Assembly: GCF_042684665.1 (NCBI RefSeq) | Contig: NZ_JBHULY010000016.1 | Span: forward strand, 186,001 to 250,000 | DNA from: Jejuia rubra | GTDB lineage: Bacteria; Bacteroidota; Bacteroidia; Flavobacteriales; Flavobacteriaceae | DNA: 64,000 bases | Reading direction: 5' to 3' | In this document: one piece after another, positions 43,576 through 50,905 of the stretch | How the letters are laid out: each line of letters starts with the position of its first letter | Numbering within the stretch: the first letter of the stretch is position 1 | Translations under genes and position numbers: made by a program | The notes under the pieces: model-generated | What the model was told of the DNA's origin: nothing | What the model saw: only the letters and a program-made list of their open reading frames with translations | Database searches by the model: none

Positions 43576-44286
43576 TTAGCTTTTATGGATGATAAAGATA
43601 GTAGGCCTCTTGTGGAGGTCTACTTTTTTTTTGGCCCATTGACTGGCCGGTAACGTTTTAATAAATTCTGTGGGCAAAGTGAGGTCGCAGGCCACGCAAA
43701 TTTTAGTTTCCGCAGAAACAGTTTTGATAATGTCTTCTCGTAAATTGTTATTTCTGTAGGGTGTTTCAATAAATATCTGGGATTGGTTTTTTTCAAAGGA
43801 CAGGCGCTCCAATCTCTTCAACTCCTTTTTTCTTTCGTTTTTATCAATTGGTAAATAGCCATTAAACGCGAAGCTTTGTCCGTTTAGGCCAGAACTCATC
43901 ATCGCCATCAGAATTGATGAAGGCCCCACCAAAGGCACTACTCGAATATCCTTTTCATGGGCCAATTTCACGATCTCCGCTCCTGGGTCGGCAACAGCAG
44001 GACAGCCCGCTTCAGATAATAGTCCGACGTCAATGCCGCGATTACAGGGCTCTAAAAATTCTGGTAGCTCTATGGGTTGCGTGAATTTATTCAATAAAAA
44101 CAATTCCAATAGGGATTGTTGTTTCTTCGGGCTTATTTTTTTGATAAATCGCCTTGCAGATTTTTCGTTTTCAACGATATAAAACCTAGTGTCTTCAATA
44201 ACCTTTTTCACCGAAATAGGCAAAACCTCAAGCGGCGCATTGTCTCCGAGAGTTGTTGGAATAAGATATAAATTGCCTTTTTGCAC
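43576..44286 (-). CDS. SAM-dependent methyltransferase, RsmI/tetrapyrrole-methylase family
   Basis: This predicted rRNA or other methylase has 236 residues. It opens GNLYLIPTTLG, and the core has LLSEAGCPAVADPGAEIV and VPLVGPSSILMAMMSSG, corresponding to the RsmI pattern though divergent at several places (SEAGCPAVADPG instead of SDAGTPxISDPG). This branch is usually a second copy beside true RsmI in Bacteroidota. It ends 6 bp from the convergent lysozyme-like gene. It lies downstream of dnaA and the LMW phosphatase on the same strand, with a 56-bp gap. Confidence 0.87.
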   Translation of the reverse strand: MQKGNLYLIPTTLGDNAPLEVLPISVKKVIEDTRFYIVENEKSARRFIKKISPKKQQSLLELFLLNKFTQPIELPEFLEPCNRGIDVGLLSEAGCPAVADPGAEIVKLAHEKDIRVVPLVGPSSILMAMMSSGLNGQSFAFNGYLPIDKNERKKELKRLERLSFEKNQSQIFIETPYRNNNLREDIIKTVSAETKICVACDLTLPTEFIKTLPASQWAKKKVDLHKRPTIFIIHKS

Positions 44287-44342
44287 GGATTTGAATTCAG
44301 TGATAAATACTTTCTACGTAAAGGTAATAAATAAGAGCCTAA

Positions 44343-44801
44343 TTATTTGGAGGTGATTTTATAGGCTATTGTTTCGCAGGCTTTATCCAGCATCCGATAA
44401 ACGTTTTCAAAACCTTGGTCTCCTCCATAATAAGGGTCAGGGACATTGAGGTTTTCACCTGGAGCAATTTCGTTTAAAATCAAATGTACTTTGGCAATAT
44501 CGTCATCCTTTCTGGCCATTTTGATAATATTCCTAAAATTGGAATCGTCCATGGCATAAATCAAATCGAAGTTGTCAAAATCCCGTTTCTGAAACTGTCT
44601 TCCTCTGAGACCGTTAATGTCAATACCGTATTTTTTGCCAACGGCTACTGAGCGTCTGTCCGGGGAGCTACCGATATGATATGCCGCCGTCCCGGCAGAA
44701 TCTACTTCAAAACCCTGTGCTGGAAGTTTCGACCTTAAAATACCTTCGGCCAATGGTGAGCGGCAAATATTGCCCAAACATACCATTAGGATTCGAGTCA
44801 T
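44343..44801 (-). CDS. Low-molecular-weight protein tyrosine phosphatase
   Basis: This cytosolic phosphatase has 152 residues, standard length. The P-loop VCLGNICRSPLAEG contains the nucleophile cysteine and arginine. The general-acid aspartate is in DPYYGGDQGF near the C-terminus. It starts 12 bp after the dnaA stop and is probably cotranscribed; dnaA followed by this phosphatase is a common order in Flavobacteriaceae. The substrate is unknown. Confidence 0.94.
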   Translation of the reverse strand: MTRILMVCLGNICRSPLAEGILRSKLPAQGFEVDSAGTAAYHIGSSPDRRSVAVGKKYGIDINGLRGRQFQKRDFDNFDLIYAMDDSNFRNIIKMARKDDDIAKVHLILNEIAPGENLNVPDPYYGGDQGFENVYRMLDKACETIAYKITSK

Positions 44802-44813
44802 TTTAATAAGATT

Positions 44814-46241
44814 TTAAACGGATAGTTTTTTTGTGATGTCCTCAACGTATTTCCTGAATTGCTTATCGGTGGAGGATAGATTGTCCACCGTCTTGCAGGC
44901 ATGAAGTACTGTGGCGTGGTCGCGTTTTCCGATTTGGGAGCCGATACTGGCCAAAGACGCTTTGGTCATTTTTTTGGCGAAAAACATGGCCAATTGACGG
45001 GCTTGAACTATATGGCGCTTTCGCGTTTTGGATTGAAGCGTTTCCACATCCATTTGAAAATAGTCGGACACTATTTTTTGTATATAATCGATAGAGACTT
45101 CGCGCTTAGTGTTTTTGACAAATTTTTCAACGATTTGTTTGGCGAGGTCAATTGTGATTTCCTTTTTATTGAATGACGATTGAGCAATCAATGAAATTAT
45201 TGCACCCTCCAATTCGCGAACATTCGTCTTGATATTTTTGGCCACATAATCCACAATATCATCAGGCATTTCAACACCGTCACGATAAAGTTTGTTTTTC
45301 AAAATAGAAACGCGTGTTTCAAAATCAGGATGCTGCAATTCGGCGGAAAGCCCCCATTTAAAGCGGGACAGTAAGCGTTGCTCAATATCCTGCATATCCA
45401 CTGGCGCTTTATCACTCGTCAAAATAACCTGTTTTCCATTTTGGTGCAAATGATTGAAAATATGGAAAAATACATCCTGTGTTCCAGATTTTCCGGAAAG
45501 GAACTGCACATCGTCAATTATCAAAACATCAATAATTTGATAGAAATGGATAAAATCGTTGCGGTTGTTCTTTTTTACAGAATCAATATATTGTTGTGTA
45601 AACTTTTCAGCAGAAATATACAGTACCGTTTTTTCAGGGTACTTATCTTTGATATCAACCCCAATAGCATGTGCTAAATGGGTTTTACCTAAACCAACAC
45701 CACCGAAAACCAACAAAGGATTAAACGAGGTGCCTCCCGGTTTTGCGGCCACGGCTAATCCCGCACTTCGCGCCAAACGGTTGGAATCGCCTTCCAAAAA
45801 GTTTTCAAAACTATAATTGGGATTCAATTGCGATTCGATTTTAACGTTTCGAATCCCGGGAATGACGAACGGGTTTTTTAATTCCGGGCTTTTGTTGTCC
45901 AAAGGGATATCAACATCTTGCGCTTTTACGGGAGTCCTGTTAGAACTTGGGATTTTTTCCGTAAACGGTTGTTTGTTGCCATAGGTGTTCTCCATTTTAA
46001 TGATGTACACCAATTTGGCATTTTCACCCAATTCCTTGGTTAACGAAACTTTTAAAATCTTAACGTAATGTTCTTCAAGCCATTCGTAGAAAAATTTACT
46101 CGGCACTTGAATACTCAAGGCGTTTTCTTGAAGCTTTACGGCTACAATAGGCTCAAACCAAGTTTTATACGCCTGAGGTTGAATATTATCTTTTATAAAA
46201 TTAAGACAGTTATTCCATACCGATTGCGCAGTTATACTCAT
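44814..46241 (-). CDS. dnaA: Chromosomal replication initiator DnaA
   Basis: DnaA binds origin DNA boxes and opens the duplex. It has 475 residues. Domain I is about 1-85, a short linker runs to about 145, and the AAA+ domain has Walker A GGVGLGKT (180-187) and Walker B LIIDDVQFL (240-248). The C-terminal helix-turn-helix carries the DnaA signature IGKRDHATVLHACK. A 187-bp AT-rich divergent region separates it from the thioesterase gene. Three one-mismatch DnaA-box-like sites are there, suggesting autoregulation or a weak origin. Confidence 0.98.
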   Translation of the reverse strand: MSITAQSVWNNCLNFIKDNIQPQAYKTWFEPIVAVKLQENALSIQVPSKFFYEWLEEHYVKILKVSLTKELGENAKLVYIIKMENTYGNKQPFTEKIPSSNRTPVKAQDVDIPLDNKSPELKNPFVIPGIRNVKIESQLNPNYSFENFLEGDSNRLARSAGLAVAAKPGGTSFNPLLVFGGVGLGKTHLAHAIGVDIKDKYPEKTVLYISAEKFTQQYIDSVKKNNRNDFIHFYQIIDVLIIDDVQFLSGKSGTQDVFFHIFNHLHQNGKQVILTSDKAPVDMQDIEQRLLSRFKWGLSAELQHPDFETRVSILKNKLYRDGVEMPDDIVDYVAKNIKTNVRELEGAIISLIAQSSFNKKEITIDLAKQIVEKFVKNTKREVSIDYIQKIVSDYFQMDVETLQSKTRKRHIVQARQLAMFFAKKMTKASLASIGSQIGKRDHATVLHACKTVDNLSSTDKQFRKYVEDITKKLSV

Positions 46242-46428
46242 TGGTTTAAATTCTTGGTTTTAGTTGATTTAATTCAAAGAGAAGCGCCCCTTCAAATCCC
46301 CCTTTTGTTGTGTGGCAAATATGTGAACAAAATTCTAAAAAAAAAAACGAAATACTATTGAATTTTCAGAAATTTTTCCCCATGTTTAATCACTAGCCGA
46401 AACTACAAAAAAATATTGACAAAAGCCC
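46242..46428. promoter_or_regulatory. Divergent dnaA upstream region with weak DnaA-box-like sites
   Basis: This AT-rich 187-bp region has an 11-A tract (46337-46347). Sites one mismatch from TTWTNCACA or its complement are TGTGGCAAA (46311-46319), TGTGAACAA (46322-46330) and TTTTCCCCA (46374-46382). A one-mismatch -7 box CATATTTG is on the minus strand. No perfect DnaA box is present. Confidence 0.35.
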
Positions 46429-46824
46429 ATGAAATTCGATGAAATACAAATAAGAGTGAGATATGGTGAAACAGACCAAATGGGAGTTGTGTATCACGGT
46501 AATTACGCATTATATCTGGAAATGGGTAGAATTGAATGGTTGCGAAAATTTGGAATTTCATACAAAAAAATGGAAGAGAACGGCATCATGCTTCCTGTAA
46601 TTTCTTTGAATATAAATTATAAAAAATCAGCGGGTTATGATGACCTAATTAAGGTAAAAACTCAACTCAAAAAAACACCTACGGCTAAGATTGAATTTGA
46701 GTATGAAATCACAAATGAAAATGGCGAAATTTTGACCACTGCCGAAACCACTTTGGTTTTTATTGATATGAAAACGAATCGACCGGTGAGGGCGCCCCAA
46801 TATATATTAGATTTGGTTTCGTAG
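46429..46824 (+). CDS. Hotdog-fold acyl-CoA thioesterase (YbgC/FadM type)
   Basis: This enzyme hydrolyses acyl-CoA thioesters. It has 131 residues. The catalytic segment is RYGETDQMGVVYHGNYALYLE with the aspartate and the hotdog helix; RPVRAPQYIL closes the domain. It is cytoplasmic. It is divergent from dnaA and convergent with the IMPACT gene (4-bp gap). Substrate chain length is not deducible. Confidence 0.9.
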   Translation: MKFDEIQIRVRYGETDQMGVVYHGNYALYLEMGRIEWLRKFGISYKKMEENGIMLPVISLNINYKKSAGYDDLIKVKTQLKKTPTAKIEFEYEITNENGEILTTAETTLVFIDMKTNRPVRAPQYILDLVS

Positions 46825-46828
46825 GAAT

Positions 46829-47437
46829 TTATAGTTTTTTGATTTCAATACCGAAAGTACGTTCAAACATTTCATGAATTTTTAGGGCATCCCTTTTTCT
46901 GACTGAAATAGCGATATTGCAACTTAATTCCAATTGTTGATGTATTATTTGAAGCTGTTGTTCTTTTATAATGCGCATTACCTTGTTCATATCTTTGTAT
47001 TCAAAAGATAATTGATACTGATTATTTATGGTTTTCTCAATAATAGTACAGGATCCCAAAGCTAGTTGCGCAGTGGTCTTATAGGCTTGAATCAGTCCGC
47101 CAACTCCGAGTTTTACGCCTCCGAAATATCGAACAACGATTATTAAAACATTAGTAAGACCAAAAGATTGTATTTGTCCGTAAATAGGCATTCCTGCCGA
47201 ATTACTGGGCTCTCCATCATCGTTTGCACGAAAAATAATTTGCTCTGTTCCGGTTTGATAGGCATAGCACCAATGTCTCGCGGAATGGTGTTCTTTTTTG
47301 ACCTTATCCAAATTAAGTTTAACCTCAGTTTCATTCAAAACGGGAAAGACATACCCAAAAAATTTGCTGTTCTTTTCCTTAAAAAGAATGGGTTTCGGGC
47401 TAGCGTCAATGGTTTTGTATGTATCCTTGGCTTTCAA
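46829..47437 (-). CDS. IMPACT/YigZ family protein
   Basis: This 202-residue protein of the IMPACT (UPF0029) family is thought to act in translation or nucleotide metabolism. The N-terminal domain (about 1-125) has KFFGYVFPV, ARHWCYAYQTG, NDDGEPSNSAGMPI and VRYFGGVKLGVGGLIQAY, all diagnostic. The C-terminal ferredoxin-like half (about 140-200) is the DUF1949 region. It lies 3 bp from the HAD hydrolase, within an operon running ribD-HAD-IMPACT. Confidence 0.92.
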   Translation of the reverse strand: MKAKDTYKTIDASPKPILFKEKNSKFFGYVFPVLNETEVKLNLDKVKKEHHSARHWCYAYQTGTEQIIFRANDDGEPSNSAGMPIYGQIQSFGLTNVLIIVVRYFGGVKLGVGGLIQAYKTTAQLALGSCTIIEKTINNQYQLSFEYKDMNKVMRIIKEQQLQIIHQQLELSCNIAISVRKRDALKIHEMFERTFGIEIKKL

Positions 47438-47440
47438 TGT

Positions 47441-48052
47441 TTAAAACAAATGGCTTTTCACTGAAAACAAATCTACAACGTCATCCACACCAGGGCGGAT
47501 ATGCCAAGTATGGATACCCATTATTTTGGCCGTTTCAATGTTGTCGGCATTATCATCTATAAAAAGACATTCATTAGGCTTTAGTTCGTTTTCTTTCAGC
47601 ACAAACTCAAAAATATCCTTGTTGGGTTTTCTTAAGTGAATTTCGTGGGATAGATAAAATTGATGAAAGTAGTTTTTAAATTCTTTATAAAAAGGAACAT
47701 GCGCTTTCACCCAATCGATATGGAGTTCGTTAGTATTGCTCAATAATATGAGTTGATACCTTGCTTTGTCTTTCAATTGTTTTAAAAAATCCAAACGGTA
47801 CTTTGGGAAATCCTTTAAAATCAAATTCCATAAATCGACCAGTTCAGTCCTGCTTAGATAGGGAAACTTTTCAACATAAAAATCAATAAATTCTTCAGAA
47901 GTAACTTTGCCAATTTCATATTGCTTATTGATTTCAATGATATCTTCGGGCAAAGAAGAAATTCCAAGTTTTTCCAATGTCACTTTAAATGCCGTTTCAA
48001 TATCCAAATCGATAAACACGTTCCCAAAATCAAAGATGATGGTTTTAATCAT
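47441..48052 (-). CDS. HAD-IA hydrolase (YihX-like)
   Basis: This predicted phosphatase has 203 residues. Motif I is IIFDFGNVFIDLD with nucleophile Asp8, where the second acidic position is shifted as in YihX. Motif II is LLSNTN, the motif III lysine is in HLRKPNKDIF, and motif IV is CLFIDDNADN. A cap domain occupies about 15-85. It overlaps ribD by 8 bp. Flavin synthesis needs a phosphatase for the ribityl intermediate, and a HAD enzyme beside ribD is a tempting candidate, but alpha-glucose-1-phosphate phosphatase activity is equally possible. Confidence 0.87.
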   Translation of the reverse strand: MIKTIIFDFGNVFIDLDIETAFKVTLEKLGISSLPEDIIEINKQYEIGKVTSEEFIDFYVEKFPYLSRTELVDLWNLILKDFPKYRLDFLKQLKDKARYQLILLSNTNELHIDWVKAHVPFYKEFKNYFHQFYLSHEIHLRKPNKDIFEFVLKENELKPNECLFIDDNADNIETAKIMGIHTWHIRPGVDDVVDLFSVKSHLF

Positions 48053-49052
48053 TTCGGTAAATTTTTAAAATATCATTTTTTATGGTTTCCTCTGAGAATG
48101 GTTTCCTTTTAAAATCAGGGGCTTTTACCCCATTTTCAAAAACTGCGCTTCCTTTGAAAACCCGAGCTTCGTCCCAAAGATTTTCGTCAATAAAAGCCTG
48201 AAGTGTTTTTGCACCACCTTCAATGATAACCGAATTGATTTGTTTTTTAAAAAGTACTTTGCAGATTTGTTCAGCTAAAGGTTTTGAGAAATCAGCCTTT
48301 TGCTCATCAATTATTATGGTTTCCGCTTTATCGCTAAAAACATTTAGCCTTTTTGGCAATTTGTTTTTTCTATCAATAACAATTCTGATAGGATTTTGCC
48401 CCGACCAATCGCGAACCGTCAAACTTGGATTGTCCTCCAAAACAGTATTGGTGCCAACCAAAATGGCCTGTTCCTTAGCTCGCCATTTGTGCACCAATTG
48501 TCTCGAAGCTTTATTTGTAATCCATACTGGAGACTTCGTTTGCCTCGATTCGGGAGCAATAAAACCATCCTGTGTTTCTGCCCACTTCAAAATAATATAA
48601 GGTCGTTTTTTATTATGAAATGTAAAAAAACGTTTGTGATGTTCCCGGCAGTCGTTTTCCAAAATCGGAACGGTCACGTCAATACCCGCTTCTATCATTT
48701 TTTTAATCCCCTTTCCTGCCACCTGTTCGTTGTCATCCATACAGCCAATCACTACTTTTGGAATTTTATGTTTAATAATAAGGTCGGAGCAAGGAGGTGT
48801 TTTTCCGTAATGCGAACAAGGCTCCAGCGTTACGTAAAGTGTAGCTTCTTTTAAAAGGGATTTGTCTTTTACCTTATAAATAGCATTAACCTCAGCATGA
48901 TTACTCCCATAGACACTGGTAAAGCCTTCACTGATAATCTCACCATTTGAAACAATCACACACCCTACCATCGGGTTTGGTCTTGTATTGCCAAATCCGT
49001 TTTTACCGATGTCAATACATCGTTTAATATAAGTTTCGTGTATGCTCAACAC
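48045..49052 (-). CDS. ribD: Bifunctional riboflavin deaminase/reductase RibD
   Basis: RibD carries out the second and third steps of riboflavin synthesis: deamination of the pyrimidine, then reduction of the ribosyl side chain. It has 335 residues. The zinc deaminase domain has NHAEVNAI and EPCSHYGKTPPC. The C-terminal NADPH reductase (about 145-335) has YIILKWAETQDGFIA and SVIIEGGAKTLQAF. It shares one base with the LEA-2 gene and overlaps the HAD gene by 8 bp. ribB is remote (7490), so flavin genes are scattered. Confidence 0.95.
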   Translation of the reverse strand: MLSIHETYIKRCIDIGKNGFGNTRPNPMVGCVIVSNGEIISEGFTSVYGSNHAEVNAIYKVKDKSLLKEATLYVTLEPCSHYGKTPPCSDLIIKHKIPKVVIGCMDDNEQVAGKGIKKMIEAGIDVTVPILENDCREHHKRFFTFHNKKRPYIILKWAETQDGFIAPESRQTKSPVWITNKASRQLVHKWRAKEQAILVGTNTVLEDNPSLTVRDWSGQNPIRIVIDRKNKLPKRLNVFSDKAETIIIDEQKADFSKPLAEQICKVLFKKQINSVIIEGGAKTLQAFIDENLWDEARVFKGSAVFENGVKAPDFKRKPFSEETIKNDILKIYRND

Positions 49053-49507
49053 TAAAGTTTGATTTTTACGTCCTCGGTTTCGTCCACTTCATAACGGTAA
49101 GACAAACCCAAGGCTTTATAAACAATTTCCCCTTTGTATTGCACTTTTACAGTTTTGCTGAACAAACTCCCAATCAGTCCGCCAATACTTTTCCCACTGG
49201 TTAAACTATCTATGGGAACTTTTGCGGTTAATGGAATCGAAAATTCCTTTTGGGCTGGAACTTTAAAGCTTTCCGTGGACACGTAGCCCATTTCGTTATC
49301 ATTCACTAAAATCTTGATTTCATCGGTTTTCAACTCGCCTCCAATGTCGTTCGGGTTTACAAATTTGGCGTCCGCGGAAAGCACAATGTGTTTTGAATTG
49401 GACTCAACCACTTCGATATTTTCAACGTTGACAAAAATGGGTTTTTCCTTTAATTTACAACCAAAAAGAAAGGCCACCATTGTTAATAATATAATGAACT
49501 GTCTCAT
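49052..49507 (-). CDS. LEA-type-2/WHy-domain lipoprotein
   Basis: This exported lipoprotein has 151 residues. Its signal peptide ends FLFGCK (lipobox Cys17). The rest is a beta-sandwich resembling late-embryogenesis-abundant type 2 proteins: VVESNSKHIVLSADAKFVNPN, then a repeated strand pattern. No catalytic residues are seen. It overlaps ribD by one base and heads the four-gene minus-strand operon (LEA-2, ribD, HAD, IMPACT). Confidence 0.78.
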   Translation of the reverse strand: MRQFIILLTMVAFLFGCKLKEKPIFVNVENIEVVESNSKHIVLSADAKFVNPNDIGGELKTDEIKILVNDNEMGYVSTESFKVPAQKEFSIPLTAKVPIDSLTSGKSIGGLIGSLFSKTVKVQYKGEIVYKALGLSYRYEVDETEDVKIKL

Positions 49508-49560
49508 GCCAATTTTTTAAGATTTAATGTATCTTCACTTTTCAGAAAAAGCGTTTTTAG

Positions 49561-50052
49561 GTGCGTAAAGATACTATTGTTATCCGAGAAATACAGCCAC
49601 AGGACAATGCCCAGATTGAACGGGTGATTCGGGCCTGTTTCCATGAATTCAAAATACCTTTGGAAGGGACAGCCTATGCTGATGATGAAACTCCTCGAAT
49701 GTTTGAATCTTATCAGAAGGATAATGAGGTTTACTATGTTCTGGATAGTGATGGCGAAGTAATGGGCGGTGCAGGAATTAAACCTTTGGCGGATAGCGAT
49801 GGCACTATTTTCGAATTGCAAAAAATGTATTTTTCGCCAAAAGTTAGGGGATTGGGTTATGGGAAATTATTGTTTCAAAAATGCTTGGATACGGCCAAAA
49901 CTTTGGGTTACAAAACCTGCTATTTGGAATCGGCATCGCAGTTAAAAGCCGCCATAGCGATGTATGAAAGTTTTGGCTTTCAGCATTTGAAGGAAGCGTT
50001 GGGGAACACAGGGCATTATTCTTGCGGTGTCTGGATGACAAAGGAATTATGA
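49561..50052 (+). CDS. GNAT family N-acetyltransferase
   Basis: This predicted acetyltransferase has 163 residues. The start is GTG at 49561 (MRKDTIVIREIQPQD); there is no ATG that keeps the first beta strand. The acetyl-CoA loop is VRGLGYGKLLF, preceded by IFELQKMYFSP, and AIAMYESFGFQ is the usual late motif. The stop overlaps the prmC start (ATGA), so the two are coupled. Coupling to prmC suggests a translation-related or amino-acid substrate, but this is conjecture. Confidence 0.88.
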   Translation: MRKDTIVIREIQPQDNAQIERVIRACFHEFKIPLEGTAYADDETPRMFESYQKDNEVYYVLDSDGEVMGGAGIKPLADSDGTIFELQKMYFSPKVRGLGYGKLLFQKCLDTAKTLGYKTCYLESASQLKAAIAMYESFGFQHLKEALGNTGHYSCGVWMTKEL

Positions 50053-50903
50053 GGTTAAAGGAAGTACAAGCAAAGTTCCATGTTGAGCTGTCGGGGCTGT
50101 ATGAAAAAGAAGAAATTGATAGCTTTTTTTATCTACTAATTGAAAAAAATTATGGAGTGGATAGAATTCGCCTTGCTTTGGAACCAGATATTGGAATTAC
50201 AGATATGGCGAGCATATTAGAAAGTCTTCAGCTTTTAAAACAGGAAAAACCGATACAATATATTATAGGTGAGACCGAATTTTATGGTTTGAAATTTAAG
50301 GTGAACCCAAGTGTTTTGATTCCAAGACCGGAAACCGAGGAATTAGTAGCATGGGTTCTAAAGGAAACGGATCCCGACAAGGACATAAATATTTTAGACG
50401 TCGGCACAGGCAGTGGCTGCATTGCCATAAGTTTGGCTAAAAAATTACAGAATGCCAATGTTTACGCATTGGATGTCAGTAAAAATGCGTTGGAAGTCGC
50501 TACGGAAAATGCAAGGTTGAATAAGGTAAATGTTAAGTTTATTCAAGCCGATATTTTAAAGGATTGTCATGCTGAACTTGTTTCAGCATCCCAAAAATTT
50601 GACATCATCGTATCCAATCCTCCTTATGTTAGGGAGCTTGAAAAAAACATGATGAAACCCAATGTGTTAGACAATGAGCCACACTTAGCTTTGTTTGTAG
50701 AAGATAATGACCCGTTGCAGTTTTACAAAGCAATTGGTGAATTTGCGAAAACCACTTTAAAGAAAAACGGACAACTATTTTTTGAGATTAACGAATATTT
50801 GGGACAGGAAACCGTGGCACTTTTGGAGCAACACAATTATAAGAATATTGAACTGAGAAAAGATATCTTTGGAAAGAATAGAATGGTAAAAGCCGAACAT
50901 TAA
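50049..50903 (+). CDS. prmC: Peptide chain release factor N5-glutamine methyltransferase PrmC
   Basis: PrmC methylates the GGQ glutamine of release factors. It has 284 residues from ATG 50049, which overlaps the GNAT stop as ATGA; the in-frame ATG at 50022 lies inside the GNAT gene. An N-terminal helical domain (1-75) precedes the SAM domain with DVGTGSG (117-123) and the catalytic NPPY (190-193). Residues 173-182 (around HAELVSAS) are encoded by a palindromic repeat inserted between the ADIL strand and FDII. ligA follows 2 bp later. Identity is secure. Confidence 0.95.
   Translation: MRLKEVQAKFHVELSGLYEKEEIDSFFYLLIEKNYGVDRIRLALEPDIGITDMASILESLQLLKQEKPIQYIIGETEFYGLKFKVNPSVLIPRPETEELVAWVLKETDPDKDINILDVGTGSGCIAISLAKKLQNANVYALDVSKNALEVATENARLNKVNVKFIQADILKDCHAELVSASQKFDIIVSNPPYVRELEKNMMKPNVLDNEPHLALFVEDNDPLQFYKAIGEFAKTTLKKNGQLFFEINEYLGQETVALLEQHNYKNIELRKDIFGKNRMVKAEH
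50569..50589. repeat. Palindromic repeat inside prmC
   Basis: ATGCTGAA (50569-50576) pairs perfectly with TTCAGCAT (50582-50589) around CTTGT. Translated in frame it gives HAELVSAS. I recall this palindrome as a dispersed short repeat in Bacteroidota genomes, here tolerated in a surface loop of an essential-type enzyme. Confidence 0.7.
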
Positions 50904-50905
50904 AC

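Noticed and set aside
43576..44286. Main 16S rRNA methylase RsmI
   Set aside because: The key motif is divergent (SEAGCPAVADPG), as in the second-copy branch; only the family name is kept.
46242..46428. Definite replication origin
   Set aside because: No exact DnaA box is present and skew cannot be measured in one window; kept only as a question.
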